Shown here in pieces: positions 15,879-28,560 of a stretch of DNA of 64,000 nt. The stretch's first letter is position 1. The number at the start of each line of letters is the position of its first letter. Under the pieces are notes generated by a model that worked only from the letters and a program-made list of their open reading frames with translations, searched no databases and was not told where the DNA came from. Source of the DNA: CAVTWD01 sp963738325 (GTDB lineage Bacteria; Actinomycetota; Acidimicrobiia; Acidimicrobiales; Ilumatobacteraceae); contig CAVTWD010000001.1 of the NCBI GenBank assembly GCA_963738325.1, positions 930,001 through 994,000 of the forward strand, in the 5' to 3' direction. The position numbers were made by a program, and so were the translations under genes.

Positions 15879-16717
15879 GCGTCGTCCTGCTGGTCGCCCA
15901 TCACGAGCGAACGGAGGCGGCGGTCCTCGCCCACGTGGCCAGGACCTGGCTCACCGACCGTGGCCACGAGGTGCGCATGCTCGAGGCCGACGCTGCCGCC
16001 GTCGGGCTGCCCGACCTCGGCGTGAGCGCAGACATGGCCGCCGCCGTCGACCTCGCTATCAGCCTCGGTGGCGACGGCACCGTGCTGCGCACGGTCGCAT
16101 TGGTGAGCGGCAAGGGGCCGCCCATCATCGCGGTGAACGTCGGCCTGCTCGGCTACCTCACCGAGGTCGAACCCGCCCACCTCGCCTCTGCCCTCGAGCG
16201 CTACTTCGCGGGCGACCACCACATCGAGGAACGGATGATGCTGGCGGTCACCACTGAGCCCTCCGGCGTCTCGTACCGAGCGCTCAACGAAGCCGTCGTG
16301 GAGAAGCGGGCGAGCGGCCACACCGTGCGCCTGTTGGTGCGCATCGACGGCGCCACGTTCACCACGTACGCGGCCGACGGGCTCATCGTGGCCACGCCGA
16401 CGGGCAGCACCGCCTACTCGCTGTCGGCGCGGGGGCCGATCCTTTCGCCCACCCATCGCGCCTTGCTGCTCACGCCCGTCTCACCGCACATGCTCTTCGA
16501 CCGGGCGCTCGTGCTCGATCCCACGCAGGAAGTCGCCATCGAAGTGATCGGCGAGCGCGACGCGGCATTGTCGATCGACGGACGCCAGGTGGTGGTCCTG
16601 GGCGAAGGCGACTCGATCGTCTGCACCGCGGCGGCCGAGGTGGCTCGCTTCGTTCGCTACAGCGAGCCGCACTTCCACCGGCTGCTCAAGGTGAAGTTCG
16701 GCCTGGCGGATCGCTGA
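15875..16717 (+). CDS. nadK: NAD kinase
   Basis: Phosphorylates NAD to NADP using ATP or polyphosphate. At 280 residues it has the family-defining SLGGDGTVLR near residue 69, the downstream NEAVVEK catalytic region, and the glycine-rich YAADGLIVATPTGSTAYSLSARG. ATG 15875 overlaps the tlyA stop, and its own stop shares a base with recN (TGATG). The tlyA-nadK-recN order is classical in actinobacteria. Confidence 0.95.
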   Translation: MSVVLLVAHHERTEAAVLAHVARTWLTDRGHEVRMLEADAAAVGLPDLGVSADMAAAVDLAISLGGDGTVLRTVALVSGKGPPIIAVNVGLLGYLTEVEPAHLASALERYFAGDHHIEERMMLAVTTEPSGVSYRALNEAVVEKRASGHTVRLLVRIDGATFTTYAADGLIVATPTGSTAYSLSARGPILSPTHRALLLTPVSPHMLFDRALVLDPTQEVAIEVIGERDAALSIDGRQVVVLGEGDSIVCTAAAEVARFVRYSEPHFHRLLKVKFGLADR

Positions 16718-18303
16718 TGCTCACCGAGCTACGCGTCGAGAACCTGGGCGTGATCAGTGAGCTCACCCTACTGCTCGGGCCGGGCATGACGGCGCTCACG
16801 GGCGAGACGGGTGCCGGCAAGACCCTGCTCGTCGAAGCGATCGAGCTGCTCGTCGGTGGTCGAGCGGATGCGACGCTCGTCCGGCCGGGCGAGGTCCAGG
16901 CGGTGGTCGAGGGTCGCTTCGAGGTCGGCGGCGTCGAACGCGTCGTCGCCCGCGTCGTGCCGGTGGAAGGGCGGAGTCGTGCCTATCTCGACGGGCGCTT
17001 GGCCACCGTCGCCGGCCTCAGCGAGGACACTGCCGCGCTGGTGGACCTCCATGGTCAGCACGATCACCAGAGCCTTCTCACACCCGCCGCGCAGCGCGCC
17101 GCCCTCGATCGCTTCGGCGGCATCGATCTCGGCCCGTGGCGCGAGGCGCGGGCCCGGCTGCATGACCTCGACGATGCCATCGCCGCGCTGGGCGGTGACG
17201 CGCGGGAGCGGGGCCGCGAGGTCGACCTGCTCCGGTACCAGACCGACGAGATCCTCCGTGCCGGCCTCCTGGATCGCGATGAGGATGACCGTCTCAGCCG
17301 AGAGCAGGCCGTGCTCGCCGACGCCCTGGCCCACCGCCAAGCGGCGGTGGCCGCGGTGGCCGCGTTGGTCGATGATGGCGGAGCCCTCGACGCCGCGCGG
17401 GCCGCGGTGGCGGCGCTGCAACAACGGCCACCGTTCGCGGCGGTGACGGAGAGCCTGCGTTCGTTGACCGCTGAGCTCGATGACGCCGCGGGCGAGATCC
17501 GTCGCGTCGGCGAGGCGATCGAGGAGGACGACGAGCGCCTCGCCTGGATCGGAGAGCGGCGGGTGCTGCTCCGCGAGCTTCGCCGCAAGTACGGGGAGAC
17601 CCTCGCCGACGTCATCGCCTACCGGGAGGACGCCCTGGCTCGCCTGGCCGAGCTCGAAGGACGGGACGCGCGCGCGGCCGCCCTCACGGCCGAGCGGCAG
17701 CGCGCCCACGCGGAGGTGGCCGCGACGGCGAGCATCGTGGCGGCCGGGCGCCGAACCGCGGCGCCGAAGCTGGCCAACGCCGTCCAAACCCGGCTGCGCA
17801 CCCTGGCCATGCCTCACGCGACAATCGAAGTGACCGTCGGTGAGATCGATCCTGGCGACGAGGTGACGTTCCTCCTCGGCGCCAACCCGGGTGAGCCGGC
17901 GCTTCCCTTGGCCGACGTGGCCTCCGGCGGGGAGCTGGCGCGAGCGATGCTCGCGTTGCGACTCGTGCTCACGGAGGCTCCTGACACGCTGGTGTTCGAC
18001 GAAGTCGATGCCGGGGTGGGAGGCGAGGCCGCCCTGGCCGTGGGCCGGTCGCTGGCCGAGCTCTCCGGCCGTCATCAAGTCCTGGTCGTCACCCACCTGC
18101 CGCAGGTCGCGGCGTTCGCTGATGCGCAGGTGGCCGTGACGAAGCACACGGTGCAGGGCCGCACCGAGGCTCGCGCCGAGGTCGTCGATGGCGACGAGCG
18201 GCTGAGAGAGCTGTCGCGCATGCTGTCGGGGCTAGCCGACAGCCACTCTGCCCGGCGTCACGCCGAGGAGCTGCTGGCTGCGGCCAGGGAGCGGAGGTCC
18301 TGA
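16717..18303 (+). CDS. recN: DNA repair protein RecN
   Basis: An SMC-like ATPase that holds broken DNA ends together during recombinational repair. It has 528 residues, slightly under the usual 550. Walker A is GETGAGKT at residues 29-36. The conserved HGQHDHQSLL is at about 113. A central coiled coil spans roughly 150-340. The C-terminal ABC signature region DVASGGELARAMLALRLVL and Walker B TLVFDEVDAGVGG follow. It is translationally coupled to nadK upstream and to steA downstream (the final TGA overlaps the next ATG). Confidence 0.95.
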   Translation: MLTELRVENLGVISELTLLLGPGMTALTGETGAGKTLLVEAIELLVGGRADATLVRPGEVQAVVEGRFEVGGVERVVARVVPVEGRSRAYLDGRLATVAGLSEDTAALVDLHGQHDHQSLLTPAAQRAALDRFGGIDLGPWREARARLHDLDDAIAALGGDARERGREVDLLRYQTDEILRAGLLDRDEDDRLSREQAVLADALAHRQAAVAAVAALVDDGGALDAARAAVAALQQRPPFAAVTESLRSLTAELDDAAGEIRRVGEAIEEDDERLAWIGERRVLLRELRRKYGETLADVIAYREDALARLAELEGRDARAAALTAERQRAHAEVAATASIVAAGRRTAAPKLANAVQTRLRTLAMPHATIEVTVGEIDPGDEVTFLLGANPGEPALPLADVASGGELARAMLALRLVLTEAPDTLVFDEVDAGVGGEAALAVGRSLAELSGRHQVLVVTHLPQVAAFADAQVAVTKHTVQGRTEARAEVVDGDERLRELSRMLSGLADSHSARRHAEELLAAARERRS

Positions 18304-19454
18304 TGGCACTGCGCGAGAACGAGCTCGACGAGGTGGTGGGCCGCATCCGCCTCGACCGGCGCACGAAGAACCTGCTCCAACGGGTGCAGCCGGGCGAGAT
18401 CGCCGTCATCGACCACGAGGACATCGATCGCATCGCCGCCGAGGGGCTGGTGGCCGCGGGCGTGGCCGCGGTCGTGAACGCGCGGCGCTCGTTCACCGGC
18501 CGGTACCCGAACGCCGGCCCCCTCGTGATCGCCGCCGCGGGGGTGCCCCTGCTCGACGAGGTCGGCCAAGAGGTCCTCGACCAGCTCCAAGAGGGCGACG
18601 TCGTGGCCTTGTGCGCCGACGAGGTCCATCTCGGTGACGCTGTGGTGGCCTCGGGCCATCGCCCGAGCGTCGACGAGCTCGAGGCTCGCCTGGAACAGTC
18701 CCGCCGCTCGCTCGGCACCGCTCTGGAGCGCTTCGCCACCAACACCCTCGAGCACCTGAAGCGCGAACGGAACCTGGCCGTCGACGCGCCCGAGGTTCCC
18801 GACGTCGGAGTCGACCTCCACGGGCGTCATGTGCTCGTCGTCGTGCGAGGCGACGACTACCGCGACGACCTTGTGGCACTGAAGCGCACCGGCTACCTCC
18901 GCGAGATGAAGCCCGTCCTCGTCGGGGTGGATGGCGGGGCCGACGCGCTACTCGAGCTCGGCCTCAAGCCGGATCTCATCATCGGCGATTTCGACTCCGT
19001 GAGCGAGTCCGCGTTGCGCACGGGCGCGCACCTCGTGGTTCACGCCTACCCTGGCGGCGAGGCCCCGGGGGCTTCGCGTCTGGAGACGCTCGGCTTGCCA
19101 TTCCACGTGTTCGAGGCGCCGGGGACGAGCGAGGACATCTCGTTGCTGCTCGCCTACGAGCGCGGCGCCGAGCTCATCGTCGTGGTCGGGTCGCACACCT
19201 CCATGGAGGAGTTCCTCGACAAGGGACGCGAGGGCATGGCGTCCACCTTCCTCGTGCGGTTGCGCATCGGGCGCGTCCTGGTCGACGCCAAGGGCGTGAG
19301 CCGCCTGTACCGTCCGGCCATCCGCACGGCCGATGTCGTCTTCCTCGTGCTCGCCATGGTCGCCGCGCTCGGTGCCGTCCTCGCGTTGAACCGCCCCTTC
19401 CAACTGTGGCTGAAGAGCTTGTGGTTGCTCCTCCGATCGGCGGTGGGCCAATGA
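18303..19454 (+). CDS. steA: SteA-like cytokinetic-ring / cell-wall protein
   Basis: A 383-residue protein. The middle to C-terminal region resembles thiamin pyrophosphokinase (LVGVDGGADALLELGLKPDLIIGDFDSV, near residues 205-235), but the protein is the SteA type, which in Corynebacterium acts with SteB in cell separation and is not thiamine metabolic. A membrane helix at about 340-365 (VVFLVLAMVAALGAVLAL) follows the soluble part. Its stop overlaps the steB-like gene, consistent with a SteA-SteB complex. The pairing is what most supports this name over a pyrophosphokinase call. Confidence 0.85.
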   Translation: MALRENELDEVVGRIRLDRRTKNLLQRVQPGEIAVIDHEDIDRIAAEGLVAAGVAAVVNARRSFTGRYPNAGPLVIAAAGVPLLDEVGQEVLDQLQEGDVVALCADEVHLGDAVVASGHRPSVDELEARLEQSRRSLGTALERFATNTLEHLKRERNLAVDAPEVPDVGVDLHGRHVLVVVRGDDYRDDLVALKRTGYLREMKPVLVGVDGGADALLELGLKPDLIIGDFDSVSESALRTGAHLVVHAYPGGEAPGASRLETLGLPFHVFEAPGTSEDISLLLAYERGAELIVVVGSHTSMEEFLDKGREGMASTFLVRLRIGRVLVDAKGVSRLYRPAIRTADVVFLVLAMVAALGAVLALNRPFQLWLKSLWLLLRSAVGQ

Positions 19455-20458
19455 TCAACATCCGCTACCACATCATCACCCTCGTGGCCGTGTTCCTCGC
19501 CTTGGCCATCGGCATCGTGGCGGGATCGACGGTCGTGCAGCAGTCGCTCGTGAAGAATCTCGAGAGCAATGTGGCCAACGTCGAGAGCAGGCTCAACGAC
19601 GTGGACAAGCGCAACAGCGAGCTCAACCAGCAACTGAGCGATCTCCGCAGCGAGCAGAAGGCGATGGCCGAGCAAGGGCCCGCGCAGTTGCTCTCCAACC
19701 GGCTCTCGGGTGAGACGATCGTGATGATCGGCGTCGACGGGATCGACAACGGCTCGTTCGGCTCGTTGCGCCGCACGCTGGCGACGGCTGGTGCCGAGGT
19801 GGCGGGCACGGTGTGGCTCCACCAGCGCGTCGCCCTCACCGATGATCAGTCCATCTCGGATCTGGCGCAGATCTTGGGGGTGACCACCACCAGCCCTGCT
19901 GCGCTCCACGCCGAGTTGGCGCAGCGCCTCGGTGACCTGCTGGCGGTGGTGACGGCCCCGGGCCCCACGGGTCGCCCGCCCGTTTCGACCTTGCCCCCCT
20001 TGAGTGACGAGACGGCCATCGCCGCGGCCACGCGGCTGTTCAATCTCTTGAAGGACTTGCAGGCCGCTCGATTCATCGACCTCGAGGACGGGCTCAGCCG
20101 GGTGGACTCCTCGGTCCTCGTCGGGGCGCGGCTCGTGTTCGACGGAGGCACTGGTGCGAAGCTCGATGCGAACGCGCTCCTGTACCCGTTGTTGCAACGG
20201 CTCGGGCAGAACGCGCAACCCGTGGCGATCGCCGTCGAGGGTCTGACCACCAGTGCCAAGGTCGCCCGAGGCGACTTCGTCGGCGCGCTCCGTTCCGACC
20301 GGCGGTTGCGCACGAGGCTCAGCACCGTCGACGATGCCGAAACCTTCTCCGGATGGGCCGCCACCGTGCTGGCGCTCGACGACCTCGACCGCGGTCACGT
20401 CGGCCATTACGGCGTGGGTGACGGAGCCGAGCGCCTGCTGCCCGCGCCGCCCTCGTGA
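19451..20458 (+). CDS. SteB / MctB-family coiled-coil membrane protein
   Basis: A 335-residue protein. A single membrane helix at residues 7-27 (ITLVAVFLALAIGIVAGS) is followed by a coiled coil at about 33-75 (NVESRLNDVDKRNSELNQQL) and a large domain predicted to lie outside the membrane. The family is annotated both as copper transporter MctB in mycobacteria and as SteB, partner of SteA. The direct overlap with the steA-like gene favours SteB here. I see no obvious metal-binding motif in the sequence. Confidence 0.82.
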   Translation: MINIRYHIITLVAVFLALAIGIVAGSTVVQQSLVKNLESNVANVESRLNDVDKRNSELNQQLSDLRSEQKAMAEQGPAQLLSNRLSGETIVMIGVDGIDNGSFGSLRRTLATAGAEVAGTVWLHQRVALTDDQSISDLAQILGVTTTSPAALHAELAQRLGDLLAVVTAPGPTGRPPVSTLPPLSDETAIAAATRLFNLLKDLQAARFIDLEDGLSRVDSSVLVGARLVFDGGTGAKLDANALLYPLLQRLGQNAQPVAIAVEGLTTSAKVARGDFVGALRSDRRLRTRLSTVDDAETFSGWAATVLALDDLDRGHVGHYGVGDGAERLLPAPPS

Positions 20459-22101
20459 GCAGGGCCGGACGGTTGACGGCCTCGACGCCGTCCGGCGATC
20501 CGGCGGCCGAGGGCACTCCGGCGGCCGAGGGCAGTCCGACCCGCGCGGCGGCGTCGATCTCGGGCTTGACGGCCGCGTCTCGGGTCACGGGGTTCGGCCG
20601 GGTGCTCGCCGTCACCGCCGTGCTCGGCACGACCTATCTCGGCAACACCTACCAGGCGGCCAACACGGTCCCCAACGTCATCTTCGAGCTGTTCGTGGCC
20701 GGGGCCCTCCATGCGGTGCTCGTGCCGACCCTCGTCCAGGTGCTCGACGGGGGCGGCCAGGCCGAGGCCGAGCGGGTGGCGGGGGCCATCCTCGGACGCG
20801 TGCTCGCCGGCCTCGGCGTGCTCTCCCTGGGCGGTCTCGCCCTGAGCCCGCTCGTCATGCGAGTGATCGCCTCCGGAGTGGCCGACGCGACCGTGCGCGA
20901 CGCGCAGATCGCCCTGGGCACGGTGTTCCTCTTGATCTTCGTGCCGCAGGTCGTGCTCTATGGCTGGGGCCTCGTCGCCACCGGCATGCTCCACGCGCAG
21001 CAGCGGTTCACCGCGCCGGCCGCCGCGCCCATCGCCAACAACGTGGTCGTCGTGTCCGCGTACATCGTCTTCTGGGTGTTGCGCAGCGATGCGGGCAGCT
21101 GGCCGGCCGACGGGCTGAGCCCGCTCGAGGTGGCCGTGCTCGCCGGCGGCACGACGCTCGGGGTGGCCGCGCTGATCGCGGTGCCCGTCGTGGCCCTCGG
21201 TCGCGGCGGCTTCCGGCTGCGGCCCCGCTGGGAGCGACGGGACCCGATCGTGGCTCGCCTCGTGCGGCATGGCGGATGGGCCGTCCTCCAGGTCGGGGCG
21301 GCCGAGCTCCTGCTCGTGGTGGTGCTGGTCCTGGCCAATGCGGCCGCGGGCGGGGTGGTCGCCTTCCAGTTCTCGCTCACCTTCTTCCTCTTGCCCTTCG
21401 CCCTCGTCGCCATGCCCGTGGCCACGGCCATCTACCCGACGCTCAGCCGGTCCGCCGGAGACGTCGCCGGCTTCCGCGCCCTGCTCGGCCGGGGCGTCGT
21501 GGCCATCTCGGTACTCCTGCTCGCCGCCTCGGCCCTCCTGTTCGCGCTGGCCTGGCCGATCGTGCGGGTCGCCGCTTTTGGCCAGGCCGCCGATGCGGGT
21601 CTCGCCCCGCTGGCGCACTCCCTCGCCGCCCTCGCGCCGGGTCTCATCGGCTACGGCCTCGTCTTCCTCCTCGCCCGCGCCTTCTACGCGCTCGGCGACG
21701 TCCGCACGCCAGCCTCGGTACTGCTCGCCGTGGCCGTCCTCGCCGGGATCGTGATGGTGGTGGCCGCCCCCCACATCGCATTGGCCGAGCGGGTCACCCT
21801 CCTCGCTGGGGTGCACAGCGGCGCCTACCTTGCCGCCGCCGCAATGCTCCTCGTTGGCCTGCGTCACCGGCTCGGGCACCGGCTGGAGGTCGGCGCTGTC
21901 GGTGTCGCGCTCGTCGCCGCCGTCGTCGTCGGGGCCGGCATGGCGGGTGCGGTCCGGCTCGCCGACCCCACCGGCCGGGTCGCCTCCTTGCTCGTCGGGA
22001 CGGCGGTGGGGCTCGTCGGCCTGGCCGCCTACGTCGGTCTGCTGCGCCTCGGACGCCATCCCCTCAACGAGTTGGTGCGTCTGGAGCCGGCGCGTGGGTG
22101 A
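20455..22101 (+). CDS. murJ: Lipid II flippase MurJ
   Basis: Moves the peptidoglycan precursor lipid II across the membrane. It has 548 residues with about 14 hydrophobic segments. The N-terminal RAAASISGLTAASRVTGFGR and NVIFELFVAGALHAVLVPTL are characteristic of the MviN/MurJ family. A short Ala/Gly/Pro-rich cytoplasmic tail precedes helix 1. GTG 20455 overlaps the steB stop. No extended C-terminal pseudokinase domain like that of mycobacterial MviN is present. Confidence 0.92.
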   Translation: MSRAGRLTASTPSGDPAAEGTPAAEGSPTRAAASISGLTAASRVTGFGRVLAVTAVLGTTYLGNTYQAANTVPNVIFELFVAGALHAVLVPTLVQVLDGGGQAEAERVAGAILGRVLAGLGVLSLGGLALSPLVMRVIASGVADATVRDAQIALGTVFLLIFVPQVVLYGWGLVATGMLHAQQRFTAPAAAPIANNVVVVSAYIVFWVLRSDAGSWPADGLSPLEVAVLAGGTTLGVAALIAVPVVALGRGGFRLRPRWERRDPIVARLVRHGGWAVLQVGAAELLLVVVLVLANAAAGGVVAFQFSLTFFLLPFALVAMPVATAIYPTLSRSAGDVAGFRALLGRGVVAISVLLLAASALLFALAWPIVRVAAFGQAADAGLAPLAHSLAALAPGLIGYGLVFLLARAFYALGDVRTPASVLLAVAVLAGIVMVVAAPHIALAERVTLLAGVHSGAYLAAAAMLLVGLRHRLGHRLEVGAVGVALVAAVVVGAGMAGAVRLADPTGRVASLLVGTAVGLVGLAAYVGLLRLGRHPLNELVRLEPARG

Positions 22102-23179
22102 GGGCCGCGTGCTCGAGGTGCTCGGGCCCTCGACCGGAGGCATCCGCCGGCACGTCGCCGCTCTCCGGGACGGCCTCACCGCCCGCAGCTGGGACATCGA
22201 CGTCGCGGGGCCGCCGGGAGTGCTCGATGGGCTCGGTGGCGTTGACGTCGCCCTCTCGCTGCCCAGCCGGCGCCGGCCCCTGCGGGCCCCGCAGAGCGCG
22301 CTCGCCCTCGGCTCCGTCGCCAGGCGCTACGACCTGCTGCACGCGCACGGGCTCACCGCCGGTTGGGTGGCGTCGATCCCGAGGCGGCGGCCGCCCCTCG
22401 TCGTGACGGTCCACAACCAGGTGCTCGAACCCGTCCACGGCCGCATGGCTCCGCTGCTGCGGCCGCTCGAGAAGGATCTGCCGCGGCACGTCGACGCCGT
22501 CATCGCCACCGAGGCGTCGATCGCAGATCATCTACGCGGCGCGGGCGCGCCAGTGCTCGTCGTCGCGCCGGTCGGACCCGCGCCGGTGGTGCGGCGCCGC
22601 GCCACTGAGGTCCGCGCCACGCTCGGCGTCGGCGGGCGCGATCCCCTCGTGGTGGCGGTTGGCCGGCTCGACCCGCAGAAGTCCTTTGCGACCCTGCTCG
22701 AGGCGGCCGCCCTCCTGCAATCGGCCTGGCCATCGCTTCGCGTCGTGATCATCGGCGAGGGACGAAGTCGCCGGGAGCTCGAGCAGCGCATCCGCGACCT
22801 CGGCCTCGCCGGCGCGGTGAGGCTCCCAGGGGAGAGTGCCAACGCCGCGGACGAGCTGGCGGCGGCCGACGTCGTCGCCATGTGCTCGCTGTGGGAGTCA
22901 GGTCCCTTGGTGGTGAGCGAGGCGCTGCGGCTGGGCCGACCCGTGGTGGCGACGCCCGTCGGCCACGTGCGCGAGGTCATCGAGGACGGCGTGAGCGGGC
23001 GCCTCGTCGGCATCGGAGACGTCCGCGCTTTGGCCGGCGCCATCGGTGCCCTCCTCGCCGATCCCGCCGGGGCCCGGCGCATGGGTGAGGAAGGACATGC
23101 CCGGGTGGAGAAGGTCCTCGGATCAGACGTCCTGCTCGACGGGGTCGAGGCCGTCTACCGGCGCGTCCTCCACTCGTGA
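22094..23179 (+). CDS. Glycosyltransferase family 4 (GT-B fold)
   Basis: About 361 residues. The N-terminal acceptor domain starts VLEVLGPSTGGIRRHVAAL. The donor domain has VGRLDPQKSFATLLEAA, IIGEGRSRRELEQ, and the nucleotide-sugar-binding VSEALRLGRPVVATPVGHVREVIEDG. It transfers a sugar from an activated donor to an unknown acceptor. Its place after murJ suggests a cell-envelope glycan or glycolipid. GTG 22094 overlaps the murJ stop by 8 bases. The stop overlaps the next gene (GTGA). Confidence 0.88.
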   Translation: MGEGRVLEVLGPSTGGIRRHVAALRDGLTARSWDIDVAGPPGVLDGLGGVDVALSLPSRRRPLRAPQSALALGSVARRYDLLHAHGLTAGWVASIPRRRPPLVVTVHNQVLEPVHGRMAPLLRPLEKDLPRHVDAVIATEASIADHLRGAGAPVLVVAPVGPAPVVRRRATEVRATLGVGGRDPLVVAVGRLDPQKSFATLLEAAALLQSAWPSLRVVIIGEGRSRRELEQRIRDLGLAGAVRLPGESANAADELAAADVVAMCSLWESGPLVVSEALRLGRPVVATPVGHVREVIEDGVSGRLVGIGDVRALAGAIGALLADPAGARRMGEEGHARVEKVLGSDVLLDGVEAVYRRVLHS

Positions 23180-25303
23180 CAGGCCGGCTCTCCGCCGCCC
23201 TCGTGGCGGCGAGCGCGCTCCTTGTCGCGGCAACTCCGGCCCACGCCGCGAGCCAGCCCGCGCGGCGCGTCCTGATCGTCTCGTACCCCCGTCTCACCTG
23301 GGACCTCGTCGCTCGCGTGCAGCCACCCGTGCTCTCCGCAGTCCTCGCTCGCAGCGCGGTGGCGTCGATGAGCGTGCAGACGGCGGCCGACGTGACCCGT
23401 GCCGAAGACGGGTACCTCACCCTTGGCGCCGGCAACCGCGCCGACGCCGGCGCCGTGCCCCTCGGGATCGTCGAATCGGCGTCGGGGGTGCAGGTCGGCG
23501 GCGCCGACGCGCTGCGACGGCACAACGACGCCCGCCTCTATGGCGCCAAGGTCGGTGCTCTCGGCGACGCGTTGGCCCGGGCCGGCCAGAGCGCCGCCGT
23601 CGTTGCCAATGCCGATGTCGTGGTGGGCGGCTCGTTGATCCCTCATCGGGAGGCGGCGCTGGCCATGATGGACAGCCGGGGGAGCACGGCGGGAAGCGTC
23701 GCTGACGACCTGGCCGTGCCGGACGCGGCCGCCCCCGGAGGCCGGCGAGCTGACCCCGCCACCATCGCCGCGGCCTTCGACCGGGCGTGGGCCACCAACG
23801 ACGTCGTGTTGGTCGAGATGAGCGATCTCGACCGGGCCGACCGGGCGGGCGATGTCGCGGACGAGGCCGCCGCGCTGATGCGGTCCGACACGATCCTCTC
23901 CCGGCTGCTGGCGAGCGTGGACCCGGCGCGCGACGTGGTATTGATCGTCGCCCCGGTCGCGCCCGGCAACCGTGCCGAGCTGACGGTCTTCGCCGCCAGC
24001 GGCGCGGGTTTCGAGCCGGGCCGGGCGAGAAGCCCGTCGACGCGCCGCGACGGGTACGTCACCTTGCCCGATGTCGCCCCGACTGCCTTGTCCGCGCTCG
24101 GCCGCAGCATTCCCGATGCCATGACCGGAACCGCCATCACCGCGGTCCGCGGGAGGGTTCCCGCCCCTTCCACCCTCGCGCCGCGCCGATGCCCGTTCCC
24201 GCTTCCGGGAACGGTCCGTGGTCGCCGTGGCCGTGGCCTTCCTGGTGCTCCAGCTCGTCGCGTACTTCGCCGTGGTGCGCGGGTTTCGAAGACGGTCCGC
24301 TCGGCTCGCCCTCGCCATCGGGTTGCTCGGCGTTCTCGCCTATCCACCGCTCACGTTCGCGTCCGGCCTGGTCGCCTACGACCGCCTCGGGACGGCGGGC
24401 TACGTCGCCGTCCTCCTCGGCGCCGCCCTGGCCGTCGGCGCGGCCGCCGCGACCTTGCATCGCTGGCATCCGCTTGCGCCGCCCCTTGTCCTCATCGGGG
24501 CGGGCTGGTTGCTGGTCGTCGCCGACGGCCTGGCCGGGTTCCACCTCCAGTTCGACACCCCGTTCGGCTACTCGCCGATCACCGCGGCGCGCTTCGCGGG
24601 GATGGGGAACCTCGGCTTCACGTTACTCATGGTGACAGCAATCGTCCTGATCTCCGCGGGTTGGCCCCTCGACCGGCACGTCGGCCTCTGGCCCACGCCC
24701 CTCCCCGAGCGGGCACCCGACCGGGTTCTCGTCGCCGGCAGCAGTCTCGCCGCCGTCAGCGTCGTCGTCGACGGCCTGCCGGCGCTCGGGGCCGACCTCG
24801 GTGGGGTGCTCACCATGGTGCCCGCGCTGGCCGTGCTGTTGCTCCTCATGGCTGGTCGACGGGTGCGGGCCCGCACGGCGATCGTGGTGGGCGCCGCCGC
24901 GCTCGCCCTCGTGGTTGTCGCCGCCCTCGTGGACCGCACCCGGCCCGCGGCCGACCGTACGCACCTGGGCCGCTTCGCGCAGCAGGTGCTCGACGGCGAC
25001 GCCTGGCTCATCCTCCACCGCAAGGTCGACGCCAACCTGCAGGTGCTCTCCAACCCGGGCGTCATCGCCGTCGTCGCCGCGGTGGTGCTGGCGGTGGTCG
25101 CCACCTGGAGGCGATCGGAGCCGTTCGCCCAGATCCGGGCCCGCGTGCCCGGCGCGCAGGCCACGGTGATCAGCGCCATCATCGGGGCGGCGGTGGGGTT
25201 CGCCGCCAACGACAGCGGCATCGTCGTACCGGGCATGATGCTGGCCGTGCTGGTGCCCTGGTTCACGTTCGTCGCCTTCGAGGTCGAGCCGGCGAGCCGG
25301 TGA
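23176..25303 (+). CDS. Secreted alkaline-phosphatase-like domain fused to multi-pass membrane domain (one frameshift)
   Basis: The start GTG 23176 gives a signal peptide (LSAALVAASALLVAATPAHA). An extracytoplasmic domain of about 300 residues follows, with ARRVLIVSYPRLTWDLV, TLGAGNRADAG, VVLVEMSDLDRAD and VTLPDVAPTALSALG. This layout resembles the alkaline phosphatase/sulfatase fold. The frame shifts by one base between about 24150 and 24215, and the rest (24218-25303) encodes about nine hydrophobic segments, starting VAVAVAFLVLQLVAYFAVV. Joined, it is one protein of about 708 residues. I do not know the function. Its position between a GT4 enzyme and an MraY-like enzyme suggests envelope polymer modification. 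Confidence 0.65.
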
Positions 25304-26130
25304 CGGTCCTGGCCTACGCCGTGGCCGGGTTCGTGCTGGGTGGGGGAGCGTGGATCGTCCTCGCCACCCCGTTCCGGCACCCCGCGCTGCAGCGGGAGAA
25401 CTACCAGGGTGTGATGCTGCCGACCGCTCTCGGCGTGGCCGCAGTCCTCGGGTTCGTCGCCGTGCTCGCTGCGGCGGGCGTCCTCGACGCGCTCGGCTGG
25501 CTCGACGATCCGGTGGCGGAGGCCTCCCGCTCGCTGACGCTGCCCGCCGTCGTCGGCTACGCCTTGCTCGGGCTGTTCGACGACCTCGCCGGCTCCGGCC
25601 ATCATCGGGGCTTCGGCGGCCACGCCCGCGAGCTGGCTCACGGGCATCTCACCACGGGCATGTTCAAGCTGGCGGGCGGGGCGTTGATCGCCCTCGCCGT
25701 CGTGGCCGGCATCCCTCACACCCCGCAGATCGGCTGGCTGCTCGTCGACGCCGCCCTGGTCGCCCTGGCCGCCAACTTCGCCAACCTGCTCGATCGGGCG
25801 CCGGGCCGCACCACCAAGGTCGCGCTGGTCGCGCTGGCGGCGCTGGCCCTGGCGACGCGCCGCTGGTCCGAGCTGGCGGGGCCGGCGGCCGCGACGGGGG
25901 CGGCGGCCGGCCTGCTCCCCGCAGAGCTGGGCGAGCGGGGGATGCTTGGCGACACGGGCGCGAACGCCGTCGGGGGCGCGCTCGGGCTCGCGGTGGTGCT
26001 CAGCTGCCCGCACGCCGCCGCGCGTGGCCGTGCTGGCGGGGCTGCTCGCCGTGAACCTGCTGAGCGAGCGGGTCAGCTTCAGCGCGGTCATCGACGGCTG
26101 TGGCCCGCTGCGCTGGCTCGACCGCCTCGG

Positions 26131-26146
<16 letters not shown>
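25300..26146 (+). CDS. MraY/WecA-like prenyl-phosphate glycosyl-1-phosphate transferase (one frameshift)
   Basis: A polytopic membrane protein of about 280 residues related to the enzymes that attach sugar-1-phosphates to polyprenyl phosphate. The family acid pair is in GLFDDLAGSGHHRGFGGH, then GMFKLAGG, FANLLDRAPGRTTK (in place of the usual NLTDGLDG) and MLGDTGANAVGGALG. These are recognisable but divergent catalytic segments. A +1 frameshift near 26020 joins LAVVLSCPHAAA to RVAVLAGLLAVNLLSER. GTG 25300 overlaps the previous stop. Its stop lies in the first unit of a tandem repeat. The lipid-sugar made is unknown. Confidence 0.7.

Positions 26147-28556
<2,410 letters not shown>

Positions 28557-28560
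<4 letters not shown>

Noticed and set aside
18303..19454. Thiamin pyrophosphokinase
   Set aside because: The domain resemblance is partial, the gene has a membrane helix, and it pairs with a SteB-like gene.
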